A stretch of 64,000 nucleotides of DNA from NCBI GenBank assembly GCA_021822495.1, contig JAKAQO010000004.1, positions 62,001-126,000 of the forward strand, written 5' to 3'. This stretch comes from a bacterium. Its GTDB lineage: Bacteria; Elusimicrobiota; Elusimicrobia; UBA1565; UBA9628. The notes under the pieces were generated by a model, which saw only the letters and a program-made list of their open reading frames with translations, was not told the DNA's origin and did no database searches. Positions 42,446-50,477 of this stretch are shown here, in pieces (position 1 is the first letter of the stretch; each line of letters begins with the position of its first letter). Position numbers and translations under genes: made by a program.

Positions 42446-43077
42446 ATTTTATGGCCGGAAGTTCGAATAAGCTTTTCGATTCGATTCAGTATCTTTTGGC
42501 GAATGTCCTCGATTTTACCCCGCCCGCTCACGACAAAAATATTTGGCTCGGTTTTGGAAAGCCGAAGATAGCCCTCCCGCACGCGCCGGCGAAAGTCGCT
42601 CCCTTCTTTTTCTAGGCGATCCGGAGAAAAACCCTTCATTCGTTTGGAAAAAGAGCCCACGGGAACATCAATAAGAATCGTCAGATCGGGTTTTAAATTT
42701 CCAGAAGCCGCGGAATTGAGAGTTCGCACGAGTTTTAGCGGAAGACCCCGACCATAACCCTGATAAGCAAGACTCGCCAGAACATATCTTTCTGAAATGA
42801 CGATTTTTCCAGCTTCAAGGGCGGGCAAAAGAGTTTCCTGCGTGTGTTGGGCGCGCGCCGCTTCATAAAGAAAAAGCTCGCTTAAAGGCGTCAAATCATA
42901 GGAACTGTCAAGCAAAATGCGGCGAATGTCTTCCGCAAACGGCGTTCCGCCGGGCTCTCGCGTGTGAAGAACCGAAAGGCCGCGTTTTTCCAACTCGCGG
43001 GCTAAAATTTTAGCCTGGGTTGATTTCCCGGATTTATCGGGCCCCTCAAAGACAATCAAAACGCCTTTTTTCCCCAC
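42442..43077 (-). CDS. tmk: Thymidylate kinase
   Basis: Phosphorylates dTMP to dTDP. The P-loop is FEGPDKSGKSTQAKIL, the DR(Y/X)-like motif is ISERYVLASLAYQGYGRGL, and REPGGTPFAEDIR lies after the second strand. 211 residues, standard length. The start is GTG at 43077 without a clear ribosome site. It leads the tmk-holB-metG operon. Confidence 0.94.
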   Translation of the reverse strand: MGKKGVLIVFEGPDKSGKSTQAKILARELEKRGLSVLHTREPGGTPFAEDIRRILLDSSYDLTPLSELFLYEAARAQHTQETLLPALEAGKIVISERYVLASLAYQGYGRGLPLKLVRTLNSAASGNLKPDLTILIDVPVGSFSKRMKGFSPDRLEKEGSDFRRRVREGYLRLSKTEPNIFVVSGRGKIEDIRQKILNRIEKLIRTSGHKI

Positions 43078-43106
43078 GAGCTATTTTACTAAATGGAGAA
43101 CGTTCC

Positions 43107-44723
43107 CTAATTCTTTGACTTTAATTCCGCTATCCATTTCAAGGCTTGGGAAGACAAAGGATTGCGGGGATTCAGCGAAACCGCCCGCTTAAATTCCAGG
43201 ACCGCTTTCTTTTTTTGCCCCTCCAGCATCGCAATCTCACCCGCAAGAATATGAGTATCGGAATCGTTGGGGTTAAGCCTAAGAGCCTTGTTAATAAAGA
43301 GTTGAGCGCGAGGAAAATCTTTTTTATCAAAATTAAGCCGCGCCAAATCATACCAGATGTCTCCGTATCGGGGATTCAGAGTGATAGCGCGCCTCATATA
43401 AACTAATCCCTGCGCATCCAAACCTTTTTCAAAAAACCGAACCCCTAGCGAATATTGCGCCGCGGCGGAAACGGGATTGCATTGGGCCGCGGCGGAATAA
43501 AAGCCAATCGGAGTCGTCCAATTCAAACTTTGAGAAAAAGATTGCGTGGCCTGCCAGAGAATGAGACTTGCGGCCAAAAGCCGAACCCCGGCCTTCTGCG
43601 AATAGCGACTGACCCAAAAACCAAATCCGACGGCCAGGGCCGCGGAAGGAAGATAAAGAAATCTCTGCGCGCCGATAGTATCCAAGGCGATAATCAAGTG
43701 GCTGGTCGGCAATAAAAACCAAAAGGGAAAGAGAATCCAGAAGGCGCCGCGAGAACGTCTGGCCGCTAAGAAATAAAAAGAGGCTCCAAGGCCCAAAACC
43801 AGCGCCCCAAAAGCGCCCCAAGCCGTCCAAGAAACAAGAGAAGCGTTTGGAATGAGAGGTTTTGAAAAATCCGAACAAATGCCTAATGCGGAGACGCCCG
43901 GCCAGGCGTAGCGCTTCCAGAAAAAAACGCTCAGGGTCAAAAGCTTCACCAGAAAAAACCCCGTAAAATAAGGATTCCCCCCGTGGAATGGACGGCTGAG
44001 AATCAAAAATCGAAGCCCTAAATAAGCGGAGCTTAAAAGGGAAAGAAAAACGTAAATGATTTTTCGGAATTTAAAATCAGAAATTCTCTGTAGCGACACC
44101 CAATCATCCAAGAAAAGAACCGGCATAAACATAATGGAAGACTCTTTCGTTAAAAGGGCGGAAACATAGAAGAAAATCCCCCAGAAAATATGTTTTTTTT
44201 GAGCTAAGGAATCAAGACAAAGCCAGGAAGCGAGAACAAACACCGCTGAAAGAAGTTCGGAGCGCCCCACCAACAGAAAAACGCTTTCCAAGTGAACCGT
44301 AAAAACCACAAACAGAAGAGAGGCTATTTTAGCCGCAAGCGCGCCGTAACGACGCCGGAGCAAAATAAAAAGAAGAACCCCCGCCAAGAAATTGAGACCT
44401 AAGTTTAGCGCGTGCATCTCCATTAGATTCTTGCCGAACGAGTGTTCTTCCAAGAAGAAAGTGGCCATCAAAAAAGGGCGATATTCGGAGACGGAAGCCG
44501 TGCGGCCTTTGACCGCCTCCCAATACCCCGTTTCAAAGAGTTGTGAAAAAGAACTCCATCCCCCATTCAGAACAGGATTGTGTCCGACCAGGGGCTGATC
44601 GTCATAGAAAAAATCTTTCGTCGCCAGTGACGGAAGAAAAGCGGAGAAAGACAACAAGAACAAAAGCGTCCAAAAAAAATTATCGGACCCGATAAATCGC
44701 CGAATCTTCTCTTCCATTTTCAT
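43107..44723 (-). CDS. TMTC-like membrane glycosyltransferase with C-terminal TPRs
   Basis: A 538-residue protein with about 10-11 TMs in the first 400 residues, then three TPRs (about 410-520). FFYDDQPLVGHNPVL, EYRPFLMATFF, HALNLGLNF, VGRSELLSAVFVLAS and LLTKESSI match the GT-C layout seen in TMTC and related bacterial proteins. Asp-Asp in the first periplasmic loop is the usual catalytic site. It likely transfers a lipid-linked sugar to protein or glycan in the periplasm. Its start overlaps the next gene upstream by 44 bases. Confidence 0.8.
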   Translation of the reverse strand: MKMEEKIRRFIGSDNFFWTLLFLLSFSAFLPSLATKDFFYDDQPLVGHNPVLNGGWSSFSQLFETGYWEAVKGRTASVSEYRPFLMATFFLEEHSFGKNLMEMHALNLGLNFLAGVLLFILLRRRYGALAAKIASLLFVVFTVHLESVFLLVGRSELLSAVFVLASWLCLDSLAQKKHIFWGIFFYVSALLTKESSIMFMPVLFLDDWVSLQRISDFKFRKIIYVFLSLLSSAYLGLRFLILSRPFHGGNPYFTGFFLVKLLTLSVFFWKRYAWPGVSALGICSDFSKPLIPNASLVSWTAWGAFGALVLGLGASFYFLAARRSRGAFWILFPFWFLLPTSHLIIALDTIGAQRFLYLPSAALAVGFGFWVSRYSQKAGVRLLAASLILWQATQSFSQSLNWTTPIGFYSAAAQCNPVSAAAQYSLGVRFFEKGLDAQGLVYMRRAITLNPRYGDIWYDLARLNFDKKDFPRAQLFINKALRLNPNDSDTHILAGEIAMLEGQKKKAVLEFKRAVSLNPRNPLSSQALKWIAELKSKN

Positions 44724-46134
44724 AAACCAGTTTAAAAAATCGGGGGGCTTTAAGCTCCCCGTCTATTTTTTGAAGCGTCACATGAATGGGCGATGAACGA
44801 GCGTCGCTAAGCCCCAAATCCAAATTTCCAGCCCAGAGAACGTAGCGCACCTGGTGCGCCTTAAAAAAATGGTTGAGAGCTTGAGCGTCCGGTTTTGAGA
44901 CCAGCGGAACGCTGGGCCTGGCTGAGTAAAAACCGTCTCGAACATACAAGGCGCTTGACAAAATATCCTGGGGTTGGGTATGAGTTCTTAGCCAGGCATA
45001 GCTTTCCCGCAATTCCACTTGGTTGAACCCGTTTTTAGCCGACAAGTATTGCGGCAGATAAAAAGCCGCTTGGAGAGCTAAAAGAGCCGAGAGAGCTGAA
45101 AGCTTCAGGCGAGGGATTCCCTCATAAAACGCAAGCAAAATCAAAGGAAGAGGCATCATGAGGTAGCGATCGTAATGCCAGGGCCAGAAAAGATGCAGAC
45201 CCAAGGTTAAACATAACGCCCAAAACGCCGGATCAGACCAATCCCTTTTAAACCACCCTCCCATTCCGGAAAAGCAAACGCCAAACAATATTCCCCCAAG
45301 CAGAAGACCGATATTCCCACCCGCCAACGCTCGCGGTAAAAAAGAAGAGCCGAGGCTTGTTAAATAGTAAAGCGCGTTATTTAAGGCTACAGTTAAAATA
45401 GAACCCAGCCCCATGCCGTAAAAATCTAGGCCCTCTTTCACCTTCTGAATTTGTCCTGAAAAATGGAGGGAATCATACATCCAAACCGAAAGCGGAGCAA
45501 GCGTCAAAGCCAAAATCCAAAAAAGTTCTTTCCATCTTCTTTCCCGAAAGAAGCGCGGGATAAAAGCGGGAATTAAGAAAATTCCAGCCAGGCGGGTTTG
45601 AACCATCGCCATGAGGCTGAAACCCTCGCCCCAGGTTCGAACCGAAGAAGACGCGCTTTCCGCGAAAAGAAGAAAAATCAGGGTTAAAAAAACGAATAAA
45701 CCTTCCGACATCACGGTTCCCGACTGGGAAAGGATGATGGGGCTAACCGCAAAAATTAAAACGAGAAGAATATCGGCAGGAAAAGTTATTTTTCTTTTTT
45801 TAAGCCACAGCCAAAAAATCCATGGGCAGAGCGAAAGAATTAAGGCGGAAGCCAGTTCAAACAGCCCAAAATGGCCGGGAAAAAAATAAGCAAGCGGAAA
45901 AAGGAGAATTGGGAGCCCTGGGCTCACCACATTCATCCAGGGAAGACCGGGACTGGTGATCAGGCGAAACCCTTCTCCATAGGCGAGAGATTGAGCCGCC
46001 AAGGCGTACATCAAATCGTCTTGTTGACGGCCTAAATATTGAGCTGGAGCGGAGCCTAAAATAATGATGGAGGCGGCGAAAAGCGCGGCATAAGTCCACA
46101 GTCTTTCACGGTTAACAAGCGATAAGGAGGGCAT
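44680..46134 (-). CDS. GT-C family membrane glycosyltransferase (GT39/ArnT-like)
   Basis: A 484-residue polytopic protein with about 11 TMs. The first loop after TM1 has RQQDDLMYALAAQSLAYGEG, where the acidic pair is the expected catalytic site of dolichyl/undecaprenyl-phosphate sugar transferases, and SPGLPILLFPLAYFFPG follows. The last 110 residues are a periplasmic domain. It probably adds a sugar from a polyprenyl carrier; target unknown. The pair with the TMTC-like gene suggests a shared glycosylation pathway. Confidence 0.75.
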   Translation of the reverse strand: MPSLSLVNRERLWTYAALFAASIIILGSAPAQYLGRQQDDLMYALAAQSLAYGEGFRLITSPGLPWMNVVSPGLPILLFPLAYFFPGHFGLFELASALILSLCPWIFWLWLKKRKITFPADILLVLIFAVSPIILSQSGTVMSEGLFVFLTLIFLLFAESASSSVRTWGEGFSLMAMVQTRLAGIFLIPAFIPRFFRERRWKELFWILALTLAPLSVWMYDSLHFSGQIQKVKEGLDFYGMGLGSILTVALNNALYYLTSLGSSFLPRALAGGNIGLLLGGILFGVCFSGMGGWFKRDWSDPAFWALCLTLGLHLFWPWHYDRYLMMPLPLILLAFYEGIPRLKLSALSALLALQAAFYLPQYLSAKNGFNQVELRESYAWLRTHTQPQDILSSALYVRDGFYSARPSVPLVSKPDAQALNHFFKAHQVRYVLWAGNLDLGLSDARSSPIHVTLQKIDGELKAPRFFKLVYENGREDSAIYRVR

Positions 46135-46175
46135 TAGAACGAATAACTCTCGGTTTCGAAAGGTGTCAAACCCGG

Positions 46176-46262
46176 CGGAAGGGGGGGGATTCGAACCCCC
46201 GAGGGCGGTTAGACCCTACACGCTTTCCAGGCGAGCCGTTTAAACCACTCACGCACCCTTCC
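46176..46262 (-). tRNA. tRNA-Ser (anticodon GGA)
   Basis: 87 bases on the reverse strand with acceptor GGAAGGG/CCCTTCC and discriminator G, a D-arm, and an anticodon loop CTGGAAA (anticodon GGA). A long variable arm and T-arm GGGGG-TTCGAAT-CCCCC complete the class II tRNA. The anticodon stem has one T-T mismatch (CTCGC/GCGTG). CCA is not encoded. It lies upstream of, and on the same strand as, the GT-C gene. Confidence 0.94.
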
Positions 46263-46309
46263 AACAAATTAGATTATAGCGAAAAAGGGAGTCTGGTCTT
46301 AAGAAATAA

Positions 46310-47239
46310 CTAAATTTCGCCCTTAAAATACTCAATCGTTCGCCGCAAACCCTCTTCAGCCGACACCCTCGGGCCCCATTTTAATTCTTTCCGAGCTATA
46401 GTGATGTCAGGACGCCTTTGCTTGGGATCATCAATCGGGAGAGGCTTATAAATGATTTTGGACTTAGAGCCCGTCAAGCGTTTAATCATTTCGGCGATTT
46501 CCCGAATCGTCATTTCATGGGGATTGCCGATGTTGACCGGGGAATTGATTTTAGATTTGAGGAGCCGCACTAAACCTTCCACCAAATCCGAAACATAACA
46601 CAAACTGCGAGTTTGAGAGCCGTCTCCATAAACCGTAATCGACTTTCCCTTGAGAGCCTGCATGGTAAAATTAGGCACTGCGCGCCCGTCTTCCGTCCGC
46701 ATCCGCTCGCCAAAAGTGTTAAAAATACGGACGATTCGCACTTGAAGACCGTGATAGCGGTGATAAGCCATCGTCATCGCCTCGGCAAAACGCTTGGCCT
46801 CATCATAAACCCCCCGGGGGCCGATGGGATTGACTCGTCCCCAATAGCTTTCCGGCTGAGGACTGACATCAGGGTCTCCATAAACCTCGGAAGTGGAGGC
46901 AAGCATAAAAACGGCCTTTTTTTCCTTAGCTAACCCCAAAGCCTTATGCGTTCCCAACGCCCCAACCTTTAAAGTTGGAATCGGATACTTCGCGTAATCA
47001 ACCGGACTCGCGGGACTAGCGAAATGCAAAATCGCGTCCACTTTTCCGGGGACATGGATAAAATTAGTCACATCCTGCTTAATAAAGGTGAAATTTGGAT
47101 TTTTAAAAAGCGGTTCGATATTCGACAGGCGCCCTGTTAAAAGGTTATCAATGGCGGTGACGGAATGCCCCTCCTTCAAAAACCGTTCGCAAAGGTGACT
47201 GCCGATAAATCCCGCTCCACCCGTAATCAATATGCGCAT
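46310..47239 (-). CDS. UDP-glucuronate decarboxylase (UDP-xylose synthase)
   Basis: An extended short-chain dehydrogenase of 309 residues. Rossmann motif [16 protein letters not shown], catalytic Ser-Thr in [10 protein letters not shown] and the Tyr-Lys pair as YDEAK in [33 protein letters not shown] and [11 protein letters not shown] are characteristic of UXS enzymes, which make UDP-xylose from UDP-glucuronate. A GGGAG ribosome site precedes the ATG. It would supply xylose for the polysaccharide genes around it. Confidence 0.92.
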   Translation of the reverse strand: MRILITGGAGFIGSHLCERFLKEGHSVTAIDNLLTGRLSNIEPLFKNPNFTFIKQDVTNFIHVPGKVDAILHFASPASPVDYAKYPIPTLKVGALGTHKALGLAKEKKAVFMLASTSEVYGDPDVSPQPESYWGRVNPIGPRGVYDEAKRFAEAMTMAYHRYHGLQVRIVRIFNTFGERMRTEDGRAVPNFTMQALKGKSITVYGDGSQTRSLCYVSDLVEGLVRLLKSKINSPVNIGNPHEMTIREIAEMIKRLTGSKSKIIYKPLPIDDPKQRRPDITIARKELKWGPRVSAEEGLRRTIEYFKGEI

Positions 47240-47271
47240 AAAATTTTCTCCCGGGAGTTATGCTACTAAAT

Positions 47272-48459
47272 TTACGAGGCTACGTCCTTCGCGGTTTTCG
47301 CGCGAGATTTTCCAAAAAAGAAAAAATAAAGCCCGATATTGACGGCCATGACGGCGCCGTAGAGATAAAAGGGAAGGCCAATCTCATCTAAATTAAACAT
47401 CGCGCCGGTAAACACGGTCCCCGCCGAGGAAGAACCAAGGCGCGCTACTTGATTTAAGGCCAAGGCCCGCCCGCGCTCTTCTCCGGGGACAAATTCCGTC
47501 ATCGCCGTCTGTTGCGCCGGAAGAGCGGCCACTCTTAACGCCGGGGTCAGGAAATAAATAGCCAAGGCTAAGACGAAACTTCTTTGGGCCGGCAAGAGAA
47601 TGAGAAGAAAAGCTCCAAGGCCTCGCGTAACCGCGATGCTGTGAACAAATCCAAGTTTTCTTTCCAAATAAGGAGCGGTCAACATGGCCATGGCGCCCAA
47701 AATCCCGCTGACAAATCCATAAACCGCCATCTGGGGCCTGGGGACATGGTAAACAATCACAAAAAAAGGGACGAGAAATGGAGTCACAAGCCCTTGAGAA
47801 AATCCGTTGAGAAGGCCGGTTATGGCAAATTGGCCTATGGATTTTTTCCCTTGGAGTTTTTTAACGCTGCCAATATGATCTTTTAACCGAAGCGGAATAA
47901 GCCCAAAAAGCCCGATGAGTGAAATAATCGTCGCCGCGAGGAAATCCTCCTTGGCCGTTAAAAACTTAGCTAAGAGAATTCCCAAGGCCGCGAGAGCCCC
48001 TGAGATAAAAGTAAAAACCGAGAAATAAAACGTGCGTTCTTCCGGAGAAGTCAAATCAGCGATTAAGGCGCTTTGAATAGGTTGAGCCGCCCCTCCCACG
48101 CCGCCGCCGGCCAAGGCGCCGGTCGCTGAAAACCCGCCCAGCATCGCGGCCGCGTAAATCCAGAGCAGATGATGCGAAAAATACGCCATACCGCATCCAA
48201 GGGGCAAAAGAACGCTGATAAAAATTAAAGTCTTTTTTCTTCCCCAAACGTCCGCCAAAAACCCGCAAAGCAAACCCAGGCCGGCAGTCGCGAGAGTGGC
48301 CGCGGTATAAATAAATCCTAGTGTCAGAGAACTAAAATGCAAATTTTTTAAAATCAGATACGGGAAAGCCAAGGTCACCATTCCGGCCGCGATGCTGCGA
48401 AAAGAACGAAAAAAAGTGAGCAAAAAAATCTGTCGCTTCCGGGTTTTTGAAACTTTCAT
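47272..48459 (-). CDS. MFS transporter
   Basis: A 395-residue 12-TM major facilitator. The loop 2-3 motif appears as GFLADVWGRKKTLIF, and GERGRALALNQVARLGSS is the symmetric later loop region. ATG 48459 is preferred over a TTG two codons before. Substrate is unknown; the overall pattern is like drug or sugar exporters. Only 57 bases separate it from the divergent glycosylase gene. Confidence 0.87.
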   Translation of the reverse strand: MKVSKTRKRQIFLLTFFRSFRSIAAGMVTLAFPYLILKNLHFSSLTLGFIYTAATLATAGLGLLCGFLADVWGRKKTLIFISVLLPLGCGMAYFSHHLLWIYAAAMLGGFSATGALAGGGVGGAAQPIQSALIADLTSPEERTFYFSVFTFISGALAALGILLAKFLTAKEDFLAATIISLIGLFGLIPLRLKDHIGSVKKLQGKKSIGQFAITGLLNGFSQGLVTPFLVPFFVIVYHVPRPQMAVYGFVSGILGAMAMLTAPYLERKLGFVHSIAVTRGLGAFLLILLPAQRSFVLALAIYFLTPALRVAALPAQQTAMTEFVPGEERGRALALNQVARLGSSSAGTVFTGAMFNLDEIGLPFYLYGAVMAVNIGLYFFFFGKSRAKTAKDVAS

Positions 48460-48516
48460 TTTCAAATTTTATCAAATACCTAAACCAAGGCATGTTAAAA
48501 TAGAAAGGTCATCCAA

Positions 48517-48846
48517 ATGAGAATATGGGATTTGCCGCCGAAGGTATTATGCCGCAATCATCTCCTGGGAGAACACCGGGAATTGCACGCAATCTGGACG
48601 GTCTTAACTGAAAATAAAAAAGGGTATTCTCTTCATCCGGAAACCCTGCGCTGGAAAGGCCGCCTTAGAGCCTTGTTTCTACGCCACGAGCGATTGGTCC
48701 AGGAAATGAATCGGCGCGAATACCGGCATCAAAGCCCGCTTGATAAAAATCTTGCAAAAGGAAGCGCCGTCCAAAAGCAATACGTTGACATTCCGGCTAA
48801 GCAAAAAGAAATCTTAAGAAAGAAAGGATGCCTTTGCGCCGTTTAA
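48517..48846 (+). CDS. Pyrimidine-dimer DNA glycosylase-like protein (endonuclease V/Pyr_excise family)
   Basis: A 109-residue protein beginning MRIWDLPPKVLCRNHLLGEH and continuing RELHAIW, with HPETLRWKGRLRALFLRHE. This matches the T4 endonuclease V-like family that nicks UV-damaged DNA. The LLGEHRELHAIW helix and the Arg/His-rich region agree with the family; activity itself is inferred. An AAGG ribosome site lies 8 bases before ATG. The 3' end overlaps the convergent rnhA by 33 bases. Confidence 0.8.
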   Translation: MRIWDLPPKVLCRNHLLGEHRELHAIWTVLTENKKGYSLHPETLRWKGRLRALFLRHERLVQEMNRREYRHQSPLDKNLAKGSAVQKQYVDIPAKQKEILRKKGCLCAV

Positions 48847-49371
48847 ATTAAGATGAAACTCCTCCAAAGTCAGCGCTTTTCCCTTGGAAAAAGCCACGGC
48901 AATTTCATCGGCCCGGGTATTTCCAAATAGGCCTGAATGCCCTGGAATATAACTCCAGGATAATCGTTTTTCAAAAGAACTCATGAGAGCGTCCAACGAT
49001 TCCCACAAATCACGGTTCAAAACGGAAGAACCTTGCGCCGTCTTCCAACCTTTTCTTTTCCAATTTTTAATCCAAGACTCGGCGCCGCCCAGAAGATACT
49101 TGGAGTCAGTCAAAATCTGAATCGAACCCTGAGGAAGTTTTTGAAGGATTCTCAAGGCTTCAATAGCGGCTCGAATCTCCATCCGGTTATTAGTCGTCTG
49201 TGGCTCAAAACCGCCAATTTCGCCGCAAACCGTGTCTCCGACCGTGATAACGGCAGCCCAACCTCCGGGACCAGGGTTTCCGGAACAGGCTCCGTCGGTA
49301 TAAACCCGAAAGGAAACCGAAGCGTTAATGGGCGTAAATGAAGTAGGGCTCGGCGTCATCAGTCCAGTCAT
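48814..49371 (-). CDS. rnhA: Ribonuclease HI
   Basis: Degrades RNA in RNA-DNA hybrids. The four catalytic acids are present: Asp in YTDGACSGNPGPGGW, Glu in NNRMEIRAAIEAL, Asp in ILTDSKYL, and Asp in TRADEIA, with the His of GHSG. 185 residues, with a 20-residue N-terminal extension and a 25-residue tail beyond E. coli RNase HI (155). It overlaps the DUF4384 gene by 47 bases, so the start could be one of two ATGs (49371, 49359) or a non-standard codon nearer the core. Confidence 0.93.
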   Translation of the reverse strand: MTGLMTPSPTSFTPINASVSFRVYTDGACSGNPGPGGWAAVITVGDTVCGEIGGFEPQTTNNRMEIRAAIEALRILQKLPQGSIQILTDSKYLLGGAESWIKNWKRKGWKTAQGSSVLNRDLWESLDALMSSFEKRLSWSYIPGHSGLFGNTRADEIAVAFSKGKALTLEEFHLNLNGAKASFLS

Positions 49372-50302
49372 AGTTTGAAGCGTTCAAGCGTTTAAGAAGC
49401 GAGAAATAATCGTCTGTCTTTCGCACTTGATAGAGGGTTGAGGGCAAGGGTTCTTTAGAGGCGATGACGGAGATGGTTTCAGCCGACATCGTTTCTCCCG
49501 CGGGAATTTCAGCGACCAAGGAGAGTCCTTCTTCAGCCGGATTATTTGGATCCGGATAAATCAACGGATGAGTCGGCCTTGCCTTAAGGCGAGAAACGTA
49601 TTCATTGGGGACAATCAGGGAAAGAGAACCATCCATGGCCTGATCATATAAGTAGAGATAACAGCGCGTGCTGACAGAAACCTGAACTTCTTCCGAGGCG
49701 CCGTTAACGAGATGTTGTTTCGAGAGATTGAGCCGCGCCCAGAAATTTCGATCGGAATGATGCGGGAAAGGCTTGACGCAATCCGAAACCTCGGCCTGAT
49801 AGCGGCAGTATGGGCACTGGCTAGACGAAACATAGCCGTTTGAGCCAACTTTCTCATCGATGATTCTTCCTTGTCTCATGGTCTGAACCAGGCTTTGAAT
49901 CATGCTGTCTCGTCCTTGAAGTCCCGATTGCTGAAAAACTAGATCCCGCGAACGAATGCGCACCCCCAAGACTTTTTCCAAGGCCATTCGACGGGCTTCG
50001 GAAATCGCCATCGCTTTCGCCTGCTCTGGACTCATGGAACTGGTCACATCCGCGACCCCCAAGGACTGAACCCAGGTGCATTTCATTTTTGCGCTGCGGC
50101 CCGTGACCTTCGCATTAAGAGAGCTGTCGACAAATTGATTTTCACCTTGGCTCGAAGAAACCGTCTGGGAAGAACCCGGAACGCTTAGTTCTGATTCCGC
50201 TTTCGCCGCATCGGCTTTAATCGCGGCATAATTTGGGGTCTTTGCGACATGGCACCCTGAAACCAAGACTAAGACAGAGGCAAAACACAAAAATTGTTTC
50301 AT
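49325..50302 (-). CDS. DUF4384-type lipoprotein
   Basis: 325 residues with a lipoprotein signal (VLVLVSGC, Cys17). The middle has an Ala-rich helix (MSPEQAKAMAISEARRMALE) resembling LPP20/FlgT-like proteins. A two-cysteine cluster CPYCRYQ follows. The C-terminal DUF4384-like domain contains VQVSVSTRCYLYLYDQAMDG and SLIVPNEYVSRLKA. DUF4384 is often found next to caspase-like and serine/threonine-kinase domains. It is the third lipoprotein of the caspase module at the end of the motor operon. Confidence 0.75.
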   Translation of the reverse strand: MKQFLCFASVLVLVSGCHVAKTPNYAAIKADAAKAESELSVPGSSQTVSSSQGENQFVDSSLNAKVTGRSAKMKCTWVQSLGVADVTSSMSPEQAKAMAISEARRMALEKVLGVRIRSRDLVFQQSGLQGRDSMIQSLVQTMRQGRIIDEKVGSNGYVSSSQCPYCRYQAEVSDCVKPFPHHSDRNFWARLNLSKQHLVNGASEEVQVSVSTRCYLYLYDQAMDGSLSLIVPNEYVSRLKARPTHPLIYPDPNNPAEEGLSLVAEIPAGETMSAETISVIASKEPLPSTLYQVRKTDDYFSLLKRLNASNYDWTDDAEPYFIYAH

Positions 50303-50318
50303 CTTTTTAAAAAGCCTC

Positions 50319-50477
50319 TCACTGCATCGGGTGATTTAAAATCGCCTGATTGAGATCTTTTTGAGCGTTTTGAGAATCCGAATGAACCGTATGGTAATTG
50401 CCAGTTTTAGGAGCGCATCCAAAAATAAAAACGCTTACGCTTGCGGCTCCCACCAATGTCAGAATACATTTTTTCAT
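50319..50477 (-). CDS. Small lipoprotein (52 aa) of the caspase module
   Basis: A short gene from ATG 50477 to TGA 50319. The product has a signal with lipobox FIFGC (Cys21) and a polar mature part of 32 residues (APKTGNYHTVHSDSQNAQKD). Its ATG overlaps the caspase stop as ATGA and the DUF4384 gene starts 16 bases after it, so it is translationally coupled. It may be an anchor or inhibitor peptide for its neighbours; no family is recognised. Confidence 0.75.
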   Translation of the reverse strand: MKKCILTLVGAASVSVFIFGCAPKTGNYHTVHSDSQNAQKDLNQAILNHPMQ

